Below, piece after piece: positions 51,345-59,920 of a stretch of 64,000 bases of DNA (position 1 is its first letter; each line of letters begins with the position of its first letter). Source of the stretch: Bacteroidales bacterium UBA1309 (lineage in GTDB: Bacteria > Bacteroidota > Bacteroidia > Bacteroidales > Dysgonomonadaceae). Below the pieces are notes generated by a model that saw only the letters and a program-made list of their open reading frames with translations, did no database searches and was not told the DNA's origin. The DNA lies in assembly GCA_002307185.1 (NCBI GenBank), contig DBTT01000020.1, positions 36,887-100,886 of the forward strand. The letters are read 5' to 3'. The position numbers were made by a program, and so were the translations under genes.

Positions 51345-52105
51345 AAAAGCAATATACTGCAGTAATCATTGACGACGAGCAAGCAGGAATAACCAACTTG
51401 CGCAATTCGTTAAATGAGGTAGATAGAATTGTTTTAATCGGAAGCTCAAGCGATGCACAAGAAGCCAAAAATCTGATTATCCACTCCAAGCCCGATCTGA
51501 TCTTTTTAGATGTGGAAATGCCTGAAATGACTGGTTTTGATTTAATGAGTGAAATAAAAGACAAAATAAACTGGCCTTTCAGAGTAATATTTTACACGGC
51601 TTATGACAAATATATGCTTGATGCCCTGAGAGTTTCAGCATTTGATTTTCTGTTGAAGCCCTATAAGGAAACAGAGTTTCGGGAAGTGATAGACCGCTTC
51701 TTGAAAAGTGCGGATAAGGAAGCCGATGAAGATAATTCCCTGAAGTCAATCGACCACTTTTTACAAGAGAATCCTTCGTTGTTTTTGGTTTCAACCATCA
51801 GGGGATATCGCTCTTTGGCAATCAAAGAAATCGGGTATTTTGAATACGACAAAGCCAACAGGCATTGGCTTGTAGTACTCGAAAACCAAAAAATTCCGTT
51901 GAGAAGAAATGCTTCTTGCGAATCTATAGTAAAACTATCACCCCTGTTCAAACAAATCAACCAACAACAAATCATCAACTTAAATTATCTTACATCCATC
52001 GAAGAGAAGCAATGCGTCTTGCTTCCTCCTTTTGAGAATGCAAAAAATTTGTTTATCTCCCGAAATTTCTTCAAATCAGTGCAGGACAGCTTTTTCTTGT
52101 TGTGA
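51341..52105 (+). CDS. LytTR-family response regulator
   Basis: 254 residues. Receiver domain (about 5-125) with acidic pocket DDE (residues 11-13), phospho-acceptor D57 in LIFLDVEMP, and the conserved Lys in FDFLLKPY. The LytTR DNA-binding domain (about 150-250) has the typical IGYFEYDKANRHWLVVLEN and a C-terminal end LFISRNFFKSV. It is the partner of the upstream kinase through the 4-base overlap. LytTR regulators bind paired direct repeats; I see no clear target site next to it. Confidence 0.93.
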   Translation: MKKQYTAVIIDDEQAGITNLRNSLNEVDRIVLIGSSSDAQEAKNLIIHSKPDLIFLDVEMPEMTGFDLMSEIKDKINWPFRVIFYTAYDKYMLDALRVSAFDFLLKPYKETEFREVIDRFLKSADKEADEDNSLKSIDHFLQENPSLFLVSTIRGYRSLAIKEIGYFEYDKANRHWLVVLENQKIPLRRNASCESIVKLSPLFKQINQQQIINLNYLTSIEEKQCVLLPPFENAKNLFISRNFFKSVQDSFFLL

Positions 52106-52182
52106 TTTTCAGTCAATTTGAAGGAAGGATAAACTTCTTACTCGAATAACTGTTTTGTATTATAACATTAAATACAACTGAC

Positions 52183-53106
52183 ATGCCACAAAAAACAATT
52201 CTGCTTGCAGGAGGATCTGGTTTCGTTGGTCAACAACTGACAAACTACTTTGCGGATAAGGGATACACCCTCCACATCCTCACGCGCACGCAGGATCCAT
52301 CCAAACTAAACCGCTACAACTTGAGATTCTTTTATTGGAATCCGCAAAAAAGGATAATTGACAAAGGAGCATTCAAGGATGTAAACACAATCTTTAATTT
52401 GTCAGGAGCCAACATTGGAGAAAAAAGATGGACCGAGGATAGAAAACGTGAGATTGTTGATAGCCGTATAACATCCACCCGATTGCTTTTTGAAACGGTG
52501 AGAGACAACCAGCTCAAGGTTGAAAAAATCGTTTCATCGTCCGCAATTGGTTATTACGGGATGCTGACGAGTAAAGAAATATTTCAGGAATCATCCCCTG
52601 CAGGCAATGACTTTTTGGCAAATGTGTGCATCGCATGGGAAAACGAAGCTTTAAAATTTCAAGAAATTGGCACCAAGGTGATTATCCTGAGAAAGGGAGT
52701 TATCATCGGCAATGGAGGAGTTTACGCAAGATTAGCACCTTTGGCCAAACTTGGCATAAATACTTCTTTAGGTAGTGGCAAGCAATTTATGCCTTGGATT
52801 GATATTTCTGATCTAACACGGCTCTATGAATTCATTTTGGCACATCCAGAAGTTGAAGGTGTTTACAATGCTGTATCGGACGAATATCTCACAATGAAAA
52901 AATTTGCCCACGATTTAGCTAAATCTGTCAACAAACCGATTTTAACTCCGGCTGCTCCAGCATTTTTGATTCGGATCATTTTAGGCGAGATGGCAGACAT
53001 GCTACTATGCGGGAGCCGTGTCAGCAATGAAAAACTGAAAAATACGGGGTTTCAGTTTCAATATCCGGAAATCCATCAATCATTCAACGATTTATCCAAC
53101 AAATGA
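52183..53106 (+). CDS. TIGR01777-family NAD(P)-binding epimerase-like protein
   Basis: 307 residues of the extended short-chain dehydrogenase type (YfcH-like). The Rossmann motif is LLAGGSGFVGQQL, and the family signature SGANIGEKRWTEDRK follows. SSSAIGYYG contains the catalytic Ser and Tyr of the SDR triad. The C-terminal domain ends with a typical GSRVSNEKLKNTGFQF. The substrate is unknown for the family. It overlaps the following GNAT gene by 4 bases. Confidence 0.93.
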   Translation: MPQKTILLAGGSGFVGQQLTNYFADKGYTLHILTRTQDPSKLNRYNLRFFYWNPQKRIIDKGAFKDVNTIFNLSGANIGEKRWTEDRKREIVDSRITSTRLLFETVRDNQLKVEKIVSSSAIGYYGMLTSKEIFQESSPAGNDFLANVCIAWENEALKFQEIGTKVIILRKGVIIGNGGVYARLAPLAKLGINTSLGSGKQFMPWIDISDLTRLYEFILAHPEVEGVYNAVSDEYLTMKKFAHDLAKSVNKPILTPAAPAFLIRIILGEMADMLLCGSRVSNEKLKNTGFQFQYPEIHQSFNDLSNK

Positions 53107-53597
53107 ATATCCGAAAAGTTCGGCAAGAAGATAATCTTCAATTAGCAAAAATTATCCGTGAGATTTTTGAAGAATTCGGTGCCCCAAAGCAAGGAAGTGT
53201 GTATTCCGATGAAGCCACAAACCATTTGTATGAAGTCTTCCAGCAAGACAAATCGGCTCTTTGGGTAACAGAAACAGATGGAAGAATCCTGGGAAGCTGC
53301 GGCATCTACCCAACAGATGAACTGCCCGATGGATACGTGGAATTGGTGAAATTTTACCTTGCATCCGGAGCAAGAGGCAAGGGCATCGGCAAAAAACTGA
53401 TTGAGGAAAGTATTGAATCGGCAAAGCAATCAGGATATAAGGCGATTTACATTGAAAGTTTTCCTGAATTTGAAAATGCCGTGCGGATCTATGAAAATTT
53501 GGGATTCAACCGGCTCAGCCACCCTCTTGGCAACTCTGGACATACTGCCTGCACAATATGGATGGTGAAAGAATTAGACAGCATCTCGCGCAACTAG
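53103..53597 (+). CDS. GNAT-family N-acetyltransferase
   Basis: 164 residues. Acetyl-CoA loop LASGARGKGIGKKLIEE (the R-G-x-G-x-G/A form) sits around residue 93-108, with a strand FYLASG before it. The C-terminal FENAVRIYENLGFNRLSHPLG block is typical of small amine-acetylating enzymes. The substrate is unknown. Its start overlaps the epimerase-like gene by 4 bases, and its last 24 bases overlap the convergent gene on the other strand. Confidence 0.9.
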   Translation: MNIRKVRQEDNLQLAKIIREIFEEFGAPKQGSVYSDEATNHLYEVFQQDKSALWVTETDGRILGSCGIYPTDELPDGYVELVKFYLASGARGKGIGKKLIEESIESAKQSGYKAIYIESFPEFENAVRIYENLGFNRLSHPLGNSGHTACTIWMVKELDSISRN

Positions 53598-54230
53598 ATC
53601 CTTTATTTCGACTAATGAAAACACTTTCACTACATCCAACTGATGCAACAATGCTATTGTCATTGCTTTAGCCAGATTCTTGACGTGAAGAGGTGCCTGA
53701 TTTTTAGCCAAACCTATCTGGTTGAGAAACTTCAAAATTAGTTGAGCAAACTTTTCCCCCAACCGCTTCGTATTCGGACGGATGAGCAAACTTGGCTGAA
53801 AAATCAACAAGGAGGGAAACCCTAATTGCCGGATGCTTTGTTCGAGCATTCCTTTCATTCGGCTGTAGAAAATATGCGATTCTGAATTAGCATTCATCGA
53901 TGACAGAAGCAGAAACTGTTTCACTCCATTTTTATACGCAATTTCTGCGAATTTTAGAGGAATGCCATGATCTATCATAAATTGCTTCTGCTTGTTGCCT
54001 GCATCTTTGAGAGTTGTTCCCAAGCATGAGATGGCCGCATGCCCGACAATTAAAGACGAATACTCTTCTAACCTATCAAAATTCACAATTACCTGCTTCA
54101 ATTTGGGATGTTCGGCCAGTGAAGAATTTCTCACAAAGGCTATAACTTCCGAAATCCGTTGGTCGCCAACCAAGCATTCGACCAACTCACGCCCGGTGGC
54201 ACCCGTGGCTCCAATTACAACTACTTTCAT
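53574..54230 (-). CDS. NAD(P)-binding oxidoreductase of the HTATIP2/atypical SDR type
   Basis: 218 residues. Rossmann motif VVIGATGATGRELVECLV at the start; ISCLGTTLKDAGNKQ and LLLSSMNANSES follow, then YSRMKGMLEQ (the Tyr-x3-Lys pair). This matches the atypical short-chain dehydrogenase group that includes human HTATIP2 and bacterial homologues. The substrate is unknown. Single gene on the reverse strand; its 3' end overlaps the GNAT gene tail by 24 bases. Confidence 0.9.
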   Translation of the reverse strand: MKVVVIGATGATGRELVECLVGDQRISEVIAFVRNSSLAEHPKLKQVIVNFDRLEEYSSLIVGHAAISCLGTTLKDAGNKQKQFMIDHGIPLKFAEIAYKNGVKQFLLLSSMNANSESHIFYSRMKGMLEQSIRQLGFPSLLIFQPSLLIRPNTKRLGEKFAQLILKFLNQIGLAKNQAPLHVKNLAKAMTIALLHQLDVVKVFSLVEIKDLVARDAV

Positions 54231-54408
54231 ATAGATGCGGTTTGTTAATTCCTAAATTCGCTAATCTGTGAACTCGTGGATTTGTTAAGGCTTTCAAAAA
54301 AAGCCAGATAGCAAATATACTCAAAAGAAGCCTATAAAGAGCATAAAATTAAAAATCTATTTTTCAAAATTACCCGTCCACATATGGGATTAAAAGAAAA
54401 TTAGGTTG

Positions 54409-54416
54409 TAACTTTG
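54409..54416 (+). promoter_or_regulatory. -7 box of the lrgAB-like operon
   Basis: TAACTTTG fits the consensus 42 bases before ATG 54458. Confidence 0.62.
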
Positions 54417-54457
54417 CCCTAGATTTAGGTATTGTTTTTATTAATCATGTTTTAGTT

Positions 54458-54817
54458 ATGAGAATGATTCGTGGCATTTTCTACGTCCTCCTTTTCTACT
54501 TTATAGGAGAATGTATCAGCCACTTAACGTACGGATTCATTCCGGGGAGTATTATTGGGATGATATTGCTGTTTCTGTTTCTACACTATAAAAAAATCAA
54601 AGAAGAAGATGTGGAAGGCGTGGCAAACGCTTTTACCAAAAACATGGCGGTATTCTTCATTCCGGCTGGAGCAGCACTGCTTGGAGCCTCGGATATGCTG
54701 TCGAAATTTTGGCTTTCCATCATCATAGTTTGCACATTTAGCTCACTGCTAGTGATAGCTGTAGTGGCCCTTATCCAGGAAAAAATGGAAAAACCCTCAA
54801 AAAAGACAGAAGCGTAA
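54458..54817 (+). CDS. LrgA/CidA-family membrane protein
   Basis: 119 residues with four membrane helices (about 6-25, 28-47, 62-85, 89-110). Family features: ECISHLTYGFIPGSIIGMILLF and FTKNMAVFFIPAGAALL. Members were proposed to act like holins or as transporters of small acids such as pyruvate, together with LrgB. Its last base overlaps the first base of the lrgB-like start (TAATG), so the two are coupled. Confidence 0.92.
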   Translation: MRMIRGIFYVLLFYFIGECISHLTYGFIPGSIIGMILLFLFLHYKKIKEEDVEGVANAFTKNMAVFFIPAGAALLGASDMLSKFWLSIIIVCTFSSLLVIAVVALIQEKMEKPSKKTEA

Positions 54818-55506
54818 TGTTACAATTGTTCAAATCCGAAACGTTCGTGCTGTTGCTCATTTTTGGCAGTTTTCTGGCCGGGCAATGGATCTTCAAAAAA
54901 GTGCGTTTCCCCCTGCTACATCCATTGATTATCGCCATTGCCATTGTGATGGGGTATATCAAGCTGGTGGAAATGCCTATTCCCGAGTTTATGAATAAAA
55001 GCCAGTTGGTGAACTATATGCTGGGGCCTTCTGTTGTGGCTTTAGGCTATTTGCTTCACAAACAGATCAATTACCTGAAAGGCAATGTATATTCAATCCT
55101 CACATCGGTATTCATAGGAAGTATTGTGGGAATCGTCAGCGTGATCGCCCTAGCTAAGCTCACGGGAGCCGACAAGGTGCTGATTGCATCGCTCGAGCCG
55201 AAATCAGTGACAACACCCATCGCACTTGCCGTATCGGAACAAGCGGGAGGAATCACTCCAATCACGGCAGCGGCAGTCGTTTTTTGTGGCATTTTGGGCA
55301 GCATCATGGGACCTTATGTCCTGAAACTTTTGGGAATAAAAAGCAGCATAGCCAAAGGCCTAGCGATGGGTGCTTCTTCGCATGCAGTGGGCACAGCAAA
55401 AGCCATCGAGATGGGCGTTATAGAAGGGGCAATCAGCGGATTGGCAATCGGACTCATGGGGGTGATGACGGCTTTGCTGATCCCAATTTTCAATCAATTC
55501 CTGTAA
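54817..55506 (+). CDS. LrgB/CidB-family membrane protein
   Basis: 229 residues, about six to eight membrane helices. Signature regions: LGPSVVALGYLLHKQ, LEPKSVTTPIALAVSEQAGG and GMGASSHAVGTAKAIEMG-like MGASSHAVGTAKAIEMG near the C-terminus. Partner of the LrgA-like protein. In plants and bacteria LrgB-type proteins transport glycolate, glycerate or pyruvate, so a transport role is as likely as a role in lysis control. Confidence 0.93.
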   Translation: MLQLFKSETFVLLLIFGSFLAGQWIFKKVRFPLLHPLIIAIAIVMGYIKLVEMPIPEFMNKSQLVNYMLGPSVVALGYLLHKQINYLKGNVYSILTSVFIGSIVGIVSVIALAKLTGADKVLIASLEPKSVTTPIALAVSEQAGGITPITAAAVVFCGILGSIMGPYVLKLLGIKSSIAKGLAMGASSHAVGTAKAIEMGVIEGAISGLAIGLMGVMTALLIPIFNQFL

Positions 55507-55597
55507 ATCCGCTGCTTTGTGAATTGCCACATTAGCATATTGTCTCATTCCCAAAGGCATCAATGCAAGGATGTGTGAAATCTTTGAAGAAAAATGG

Positions 55598-55747
55598 CTA
55601 TCGGCTTTCCGTATTTTCTTGTCCGCAATGGATACAAAGAGGTTCTTCCACTAGCTGCCCGCAATTCGGGCAATTCTTTTTAAAAATAAAACAGGATTGA
55701 AAAGCAAAAAAGGAATAAAACAAACAAATGTCCAATTCCTTTTTCAT
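55598..55747 (-). CDS. 49-residue zinc-ribbon microprotein
   Basis: ATG-started frame (MKKELDICLFYSFFAFQSCF at the start), with a hydrophobic first half (about 7-22) and a zinc-ribbon second half: KNCPNCGQLVEEPLCIHCGQ with two CxxCG knuckles separated by 9 residues. It lies 17 bases after the flavin reductase gene on the same strand, so it may be the last gene of that unit. Four metal-type cysteines in this spacing are unlikely by chance. Function unknown. It was too short for usual gene-calling limits. Confidence 0.6.
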   Translation of the reverse strand: MKKELDICLFYSFFAFQSCFIFKKNCPNCGQLVEEPLCIHCGQENTESR

Positions 55748-55764
55748 TATAGCATGCGCTAGGA

Positions 55765-56415
55765 CTACACTTTCAAATCGTCCCGCACAAAATGCGTCAT
55801 CACTTTCTGCGCTTTTTCTGGTTCTTGCAGAAGATCCTTGGTTGCCTCACGCATTTTCAATTGCCAAGCCATGTTGTCACCGAGCACCTCAAGGGTGGCC
55901 ACTCCTTCGGCATCAAGCAATGTTTCTCCCGGAGTTCTTCCGTGAGTCACACTCCAATAATTAGAGGTTGCGATCTGCATCTCGCTATAGGTGAGGTAAT
56001 GATACAATCCATCGAGCGTATAGGATCCTCCCGTGCGGCGCGCACTCACAAGAGCCGCTCCCACCTTGTGGCGGAAAAAGTTTCCATTGCTCGAAGAAAC
56101 ATAAAACAACCTGTCCAGATAGCTTTTCATCGTACCGGCAATTCCCGAATAATACACCGGCGAAGCCAGGATGATGCCATCCGCTTCCCTCAGCGTTGGA
56201 ATGGTTTCATTCAAGACATCCGTTTTGATTGAACACTTTTCATCTTGTTTTTCACGGCATTTTCCACAGCCAATGCAGCCATGTATGTCTTTGTGTCCAA
56301 TATGAAGCACTTCAAAATCGACTCCCTGCGCCAGCAAACGCTTGCCTACCACTTGCAACGAATGCCATGTGTTTCCCTCCCGGTGAGGGCTTCCGTTAAC
56401 TGCTACTACTTTCAT
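55765..56415 (-). CDS. NADPH-dependent FMN reductase/flavodoxin-family protein
   Basis: 216 residues. A flavodoxin-like fold beginning VVAVNGSPHREGNTW (FMN phosphate loop), then the substrate/FMN block ASPVYYSGIAGTMKSYLDR and VSARRTGG. HGCIGCGKCREKQDEKC is a Cys-rich insert near residue 45-60 (IGCGKC plus a further Cys), as in iron-sulfur flavoproteins, though one fewer Cys is spaced as in ferredoxins. Lies 59 bases after the MFS gene on the same strand and before a zinc-ribbon microprotein. Confidence 0.88.
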   Translation of the reverse strand: MKVVAVNGSPHREGNTWHSLQVVGKRLLAQGVDFEVLHIGHKDIHGCIGCGKCREKQDEKCSIKTDVLNETIPTLREADGIILASPVYYSGIAGTMKSYLDRLFYVSSSNGNFFRHKVGAALVSARRTGGSYTLDGLYHYLTYSEMQIATSNYWSVTHGRTPGETLLDAEGVATLEVLGDNMAWQLKMREATKDLLQEPEKAQKVMTHFVRDDLKV

Positions 56416-56474
56416 CCTTATTACTTCTATTTGATGATTAATAATCTTTCAAAATGGCGAATTAAAACAATGTA

Positions 56475-57680
56475 TCAGGATTCCTGCCGGGCGAAATTAC
56501 GCTTTTCTTCGCATAGTAACCAAATGACTCCCAACCCCGAAAGAAACATTTGAGCCATCACCCAGTTCCATCCCCCAAATTGCCAGCAAAGGATTCCCGC
56601 CAATGTACCCAATGCTCCACCTGTAAAGAAAAGGGTCATGTAAATAGTGTTGATCCTGCTGTGCGAGGAGGCATCGAGCGTGTACATCAAGGCCACATTG
56701 CTCACCTGAATCGATTGGGCACCGATATCCAGCAGCAGGACCCCAACCACCATGGCCGCAACGGAATGCTGACCAAACCACATCATCAAGATGCTGGTCA
56801 ACACAAGCCCCACAGCCACAAAACGGACCTTGGTGACACCCCCTTTGTCCGCCTTTTTGCCCATAACAGGTGCCACTAACGCGCCAGCAACCGCCACCAA
56901 GCCAAACAGTCCAATAATCCCGCTTCCGAAATGGAAGGGAGGTCCGCTCAAATGAAATGTCAAAGTGGTCCAAAATGCCGACAACAAACCAAATTGAAGA
57001 ATCCCGATAAATGCCAATCGGCGGAGCAATTTAAACCTTTTGAACTGAAACAAGGCCGATTGCAACAACTGGGAATAGCTTCCTTTAAAATTGGGTTTCC
57101 CATTGGGTAAGAATACCGTTAGAAAAATAGTTCCAATAGCAACCGCTATCAACGACACCAAATAGACTTGCCGCCACCCCAACAAGTCGGCAATGGTCCC
57201 GCTAAAAACCCGTGCGGCCAATATGCCAACCAAAACTCCGGTGAAAATAATCCCTACGTTTTTCCCCTTTTCCTGAAGGTTGAATCCGGCTGCCATCGGC
57301 ATAATCACTTGAACAGAAACGGCCAGCAGCCCGATCAGCACGCTCAACACCCACACGGCAACAATGCCTGTGCTAAAATAGAGCAACACCAATGCACCAA
57401 TCAATAGATATTGCAGGCTCAAAATCAGTTTCTTTTTGTCCACCTTGTCGCCAAGGGGCGTTATGAAAAACAATCCCAAGCCATAGCCAATCTGCGACAG
57501 CATGGGGATCATCCCCACACTTGATTCCGAGGCACCAAATTCGGAGGCGATTTCTTTCAAGATCGGCTGGCTATAATAGATATTTGCCACTGTAATCCCG
57601 GCACAACCGGCCATCAACACAATAAGCCAAGCAGGAACAAGGGCCGGTGAAGCTTTCCTGTTCAATGAAATTGAATCCAT
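56475..57680 (-). CDS. MFS transporter
   Basis: 401 residues, 12 membrane helices, YnfM/DHA1-like. The N-terminus MDSISLNRKASPALVPAWLI and GCAGITVANIYYSQPIL begin the first helix. The loop 2-3 motif GDKVDKKKLILS (G-D-x3-KK form) is near residue 80, and GVLVGILAARVFSGTIADLLGWR marks helix 5 and the following loop. Such proteins export drugs or arabinose-like sugars; the substrate is unknown. A diverged copy of its first 46 codons plus upstream DNA lies at 58771-58935, on the far side of the aldo/keto reductase. Probably co-expressed with the flavin reductase gene. Confidence 0.92.
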   Translation of the reverse strand: MDSISLNRKASPALVPAWLIVLMAGCAGITVANIYYSQPILKEIASEFGASESSVGMIPMLSQIGYGLGLFFITPLGDKVDKKKLILSLQYLLIGALVLLYFSTGIVAVWVLSVLIGLLAVSVQVIMPMAAGFNLQEKGKNVGIIFTGVLVGILAARVFSGTIADLLGWRQVYLVSLIAVAIGTIFLTVFLPNGKPNFKGSYSQLLQSALFQFKRFKLLRRLAFIGILQFGLLSAFWTTLTFHLSGPPFHFGSGIIGLFGLVAVAGALVAPVMGKKADKGGVTKVRFVAVGLVLTSILMMWFGQHSVAAMVVGVLLLDIGAQSIQVSNVALMYTLDASSHSRINTIYMTLFFTGGALGTLAGILCWQFGGWNWVMAQMFLSGLGVIWLLCEEKRNFARQES

Positions 57681-57707
57681 ATCTTTTTACGATTAAATGT
57701 GATACCA
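57547..57707. repeat. Direct-repeat arm 1 (5' end of the MFS gene)
   Basis: This arm holds the MFS start region. It matches 58771-58935 over about 160 bases, including the coding start and about 27 bases upstream (ATTAAATGTGATACCA in both). Confidence 0.8.
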
Positions 57708-57784
57708 AACTACAAAATTCAAATTGGATTAAGGGATGGAAATAACCACGCAAGGATAGTCCCACACATAGGGGAAAGCTATTT

Positions 57785-58771
57785 TTAGTTATTTACCAGC
57801 TTCATCGCTTCTGCAGTATAGCGATCTCCGGTGTCTGGATATTTAGCTATGATGGCTTCTACCTCTGCAATATCTGCATTGTCAAGAACTACATCCACTG
57901 CCTGGGAATTCATCTCCAAATAGTTGCATTTCTTTGTTCCAGGTATCGGAATGATGTTATCTCCTTTTGTCAGAATCCAGGCTAAAGCCAATTGCGCTGC
58001 ATTGATATTTTTGCCATGCGCAAACTCTGCCAGATCTTTCATTAACTTCTGATTATTCGCCAAGTGTTTCCCTTGGAAACGAGGCAATTGAAACCGAATA
58101 TCATCCGGCTTAAATGTAGAGACATCAAAATTTTCTGTAAACATGCCTCTGCCAAGGGGTGAGAAAGGCACTAGGGATATTCCCAACTCTGTGACTAAAG
58201 GATAAATTTCTTTTTCTACATCACGGGTCAGTAAGGAATATTCGCTTTGCAATGCAGCTATCGGATGAATGGCATTCGCTTTTTGAATACTTACGATCGA
58301 GGCTTCAGACAATCCTAAATAACGCACTTTTCCTTCTTTCACTAATTCAGCCATTGCCCCGACCGTCTCTTCTATTGGAACATTAGGATCTACACGGTGA
58401 GCATAATAAAGATCTATATATTCAATATCCAATCGCTTTAGGCTTAGCTCCACTGCTTTCCTCATCCATTGAGGAGAGCCGTCGAATGTACTTGCCAGGT
58501 GATCCCCACCAGTGTATTTAAAGCCGAACTTTGTTGCGACAAACACCTTATCCCTGTTCTGTCTCAAAACAGTAGATATTAGTTCTTCATTTGCGCCATT
58601 GCCGTAAAAGTCCGCCGTATCCCAGAAATTAATTCCTAAATCCAATGCTTTATGCAAAGTAGCAATACTTTCCACGTCATTCCGTTCTCCATAGACATGC
58701 GACATACCCATACATCCCAGTCCGATTGCAGACACTTGTTCGCCAGTAGTTCCTAATTCCCGATATTTCAT
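57785..58771 (-). CDS. Aldo/keto reductase
   Basis: 328 residues, TIM-barrel NADPH enzyme of the AKR13/YajO-like group. Tetrad: D-x4-Y in DTADFYGNG, Lys in VATKFGF and His in YYAHRVDP. The NADPH site is in the C-terminal part, IIPIPGTKK. Its ATG overlaps the stop (TGA) of a 46-codon frame that copies the MFS N-terminus, so ribosomes finishing that leader could re-initiate here. Probably reduces aldehydes or quinones; substrate unknown. It lies between an AraC regulator and the MFS gene. Confidence 0.94.
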   Translation of the reverse strand: MKYRELGTTGEQVSAIGLGCMGMSHVYGERNDVESIATLHKALDLGINFWDTADFYGNGANEELISTVLRQNRDKVFVATKFGFKYTGGDHLASTFDGSPQWMRKAVELSLKRLDIEYIDLYYAHRVDPNVPIEETVGAMAELVKEGKVRYLGLSEASIVSIQKANAIHPIAALQSEYSLLTRDVEKEIYPLVTELGISLVPFSPLGRGMFTENFDVSTFKPDDIRFQLPRFQGKHLANNQKLMKDLAEFAHGKNINAAQLALAWILTKGDNIIPIPGTKKCNYLEMNSQAVDVVLDNADIAEVEAIIAKYPDTGDRYTAEAMKLVNN

Positions 58772-58908
58772 AAGATTTCCTTTAAAATTGGTTGGTAATA
58801 ATAATAAATTTTTGCAACAGTAGCGCCCGCATCACCCGCCATCAACAAAATAAGCCAAGCAGGAACAAGCGCAGGCAAAGCTTCCGTTTTCAATAAAATT
58901 GAATCCAT
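58768..58908 (-). pseudogene. Truncated copy of the MFS gene's first 46 codons (leader frame of the aldo/keto reductase)
   Basis: The frame codes 46 residues beginning MDSILLKTEALPALVPAWLI and ending QPILKEIL. It aligns with the intact MFS protein (MDSISLNRKASPALVPAWLI ... QPILKEIA) throughout. The reading frame is undamaged despite many base changes, and it ends at a TGA that overlaps the aldo/keto reductase ATG. It may be a decaying duplicate or a working leader peptide. Confidence 0.85.
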
Positions 58909-58935
58909 GTATTCTCTTTATTAAATGTGATACCA
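58771..58935. repeat. Direct-repeat arm 2 (truncated MFS copy plus upstream DNA)
   Basis: The second arm of the repeat that flanks the aldo/keto reductase. Similarity to arm 1 breaks off at the aldo/keto reductase start codon on one side and soon after GTGATACCA on the other. Confidence 0.8.
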
Positions 58936-58947
58936 TTAAAAACAAGG

Positions 58948-58955
58948 CAAAGGTA
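58948..58955 (-). promoter_or_regulatory. Possible -7 box of the leader-aldo/keto reductase unit
   Basis: On the reverse strand TACCTTTG fits the consensus 39 bases before the leader ATG (58908). No -33 element is seen. The intact MFS copy lacks this box at the matching place. Confidence 0.5.
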
Positions 58956-59007
58956 AGCCCTGCTCGCAAATATGTTTGTACCCAATCCAAACAGAAAATT
59001 GCAAAAA

Positions 59008-59916
59008 TCAAATATTTCCCCGGACCCTATAAGCCTTCGGTGTTTCGTTGTTATTTTTGCGGAAAAAGTTAATAAAGTGTGCAGGTTCTTCAAACCCAAG
59101 GCAGAAACCTATTTCTGATACATTCCAACTCGTATGGCGCAGCAACATTCTTGCCTCTTGGGCAATCCGTTCGGCTATCAATTGGGAAGTCGTTTTTCCG
59201 GTTAATTCCTTTAGGCTACGGTTCAAATGATTGACATGGATCGAAAGATGTTCCGAAAAATCGATCGGAGAGCGTAGTTTCACCCGGTGATCGGGCGTCT
59301 CGATAGGAAACTGGCGTTCCAAAAGTTCCATAAACAAGGTGGATATCCGGGTCGCTGCATTCGAGGAAGTGGTTTCAGTTTCGTGCGAAGGCTGCATTTT
59401 CAATGCCTCGTGTACCAAACTGAAAACCAAGCCTCTGATTGCATCGTATTTGTATTCAAAATCAGAATTTAATTCTTCGGACATCTGGATAAAAAGCTTC
59501 TCGATGCGTTCCAACTTTTCATCGGAAATATCATACACCTTGTTGTATCCGGGCTTAAAAACAGGATACTCTTTCATCTGCCCATACTGGTTGAAAAACT
59601 CTTCGGTGAAAAGGCAGAAGAAACCGCCCTTATCCTCTCCCAAAGGCTCCCAGCTATACGGAATCATTGGATTGGAAAACACGAGCGTATTTTTTTGGCT
59701 TACAACGGTCTTGTCGGCATATTGGATGCGAAACCGTCCTTTCAACAGCGATATTTTGTAATAATCCTTGCGGCTATACAAAGCTTGGCCGCTGCGGCAA
59801 AGAGCCACATCGGCACGCTTGAACACATTGAAATGGCCGAGTCCCTTCTTGAGGTTCTCGGGAACAAAGTTCAACCTTGTTCTATAAAATTCTTGCAGCG
59901 TCAACATCTTTTCCAT
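59008..59916 (-). CDS. AraC-family transcription regulator
   Basis: 302 residues from ATG 59916 (MEKMLTLQEF; ATG 59907 also possible). The N-terminal two-thirds form a cupin-like sensing domain (ALCRSGQALYSRKDYYKISLL). The C-terminal HTH_18 domain carries FSEHLSIHVNHLNRSLKELTGK and then GFCLGFEEPAHFINFFRKNN with a signature start of the second helix-turn-helix. A -7 box lies just 5 bases upstream of the ATG, implying a leaderless message. It is next to the aldo/keto reductase and MFS genes and is their probable regulator. Confidence 0.92.
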   Translation of the reverse strand: MEKMLTLQEFYRTRLNFVPENLKKGLGHFNVFKRADVALCRSGQALYSRKDYYKISLLKGRFRIQYADKTVVSQKNTLVFSNPMIPYSWEPLGEDKGGFFCLFTEEFFNQYGQMKEYPVFKPGYNKVYDISDEKLERIEKLFIQMSEELNSDFEYKYDAIRGLVFSLVHEALKMQPSHETETTSSNAATRISTLFMELLERQFPIETPDHRVKLRSPIDFSEHLSIHVNHLNRSLKELTGKTTSQLIAERIAQEARMLLRHTSWNVSEIGFCLGFEEPAHFINFFRKNNNETPKAYRVRGNI

Positions 59917-59920
59917 TTCG

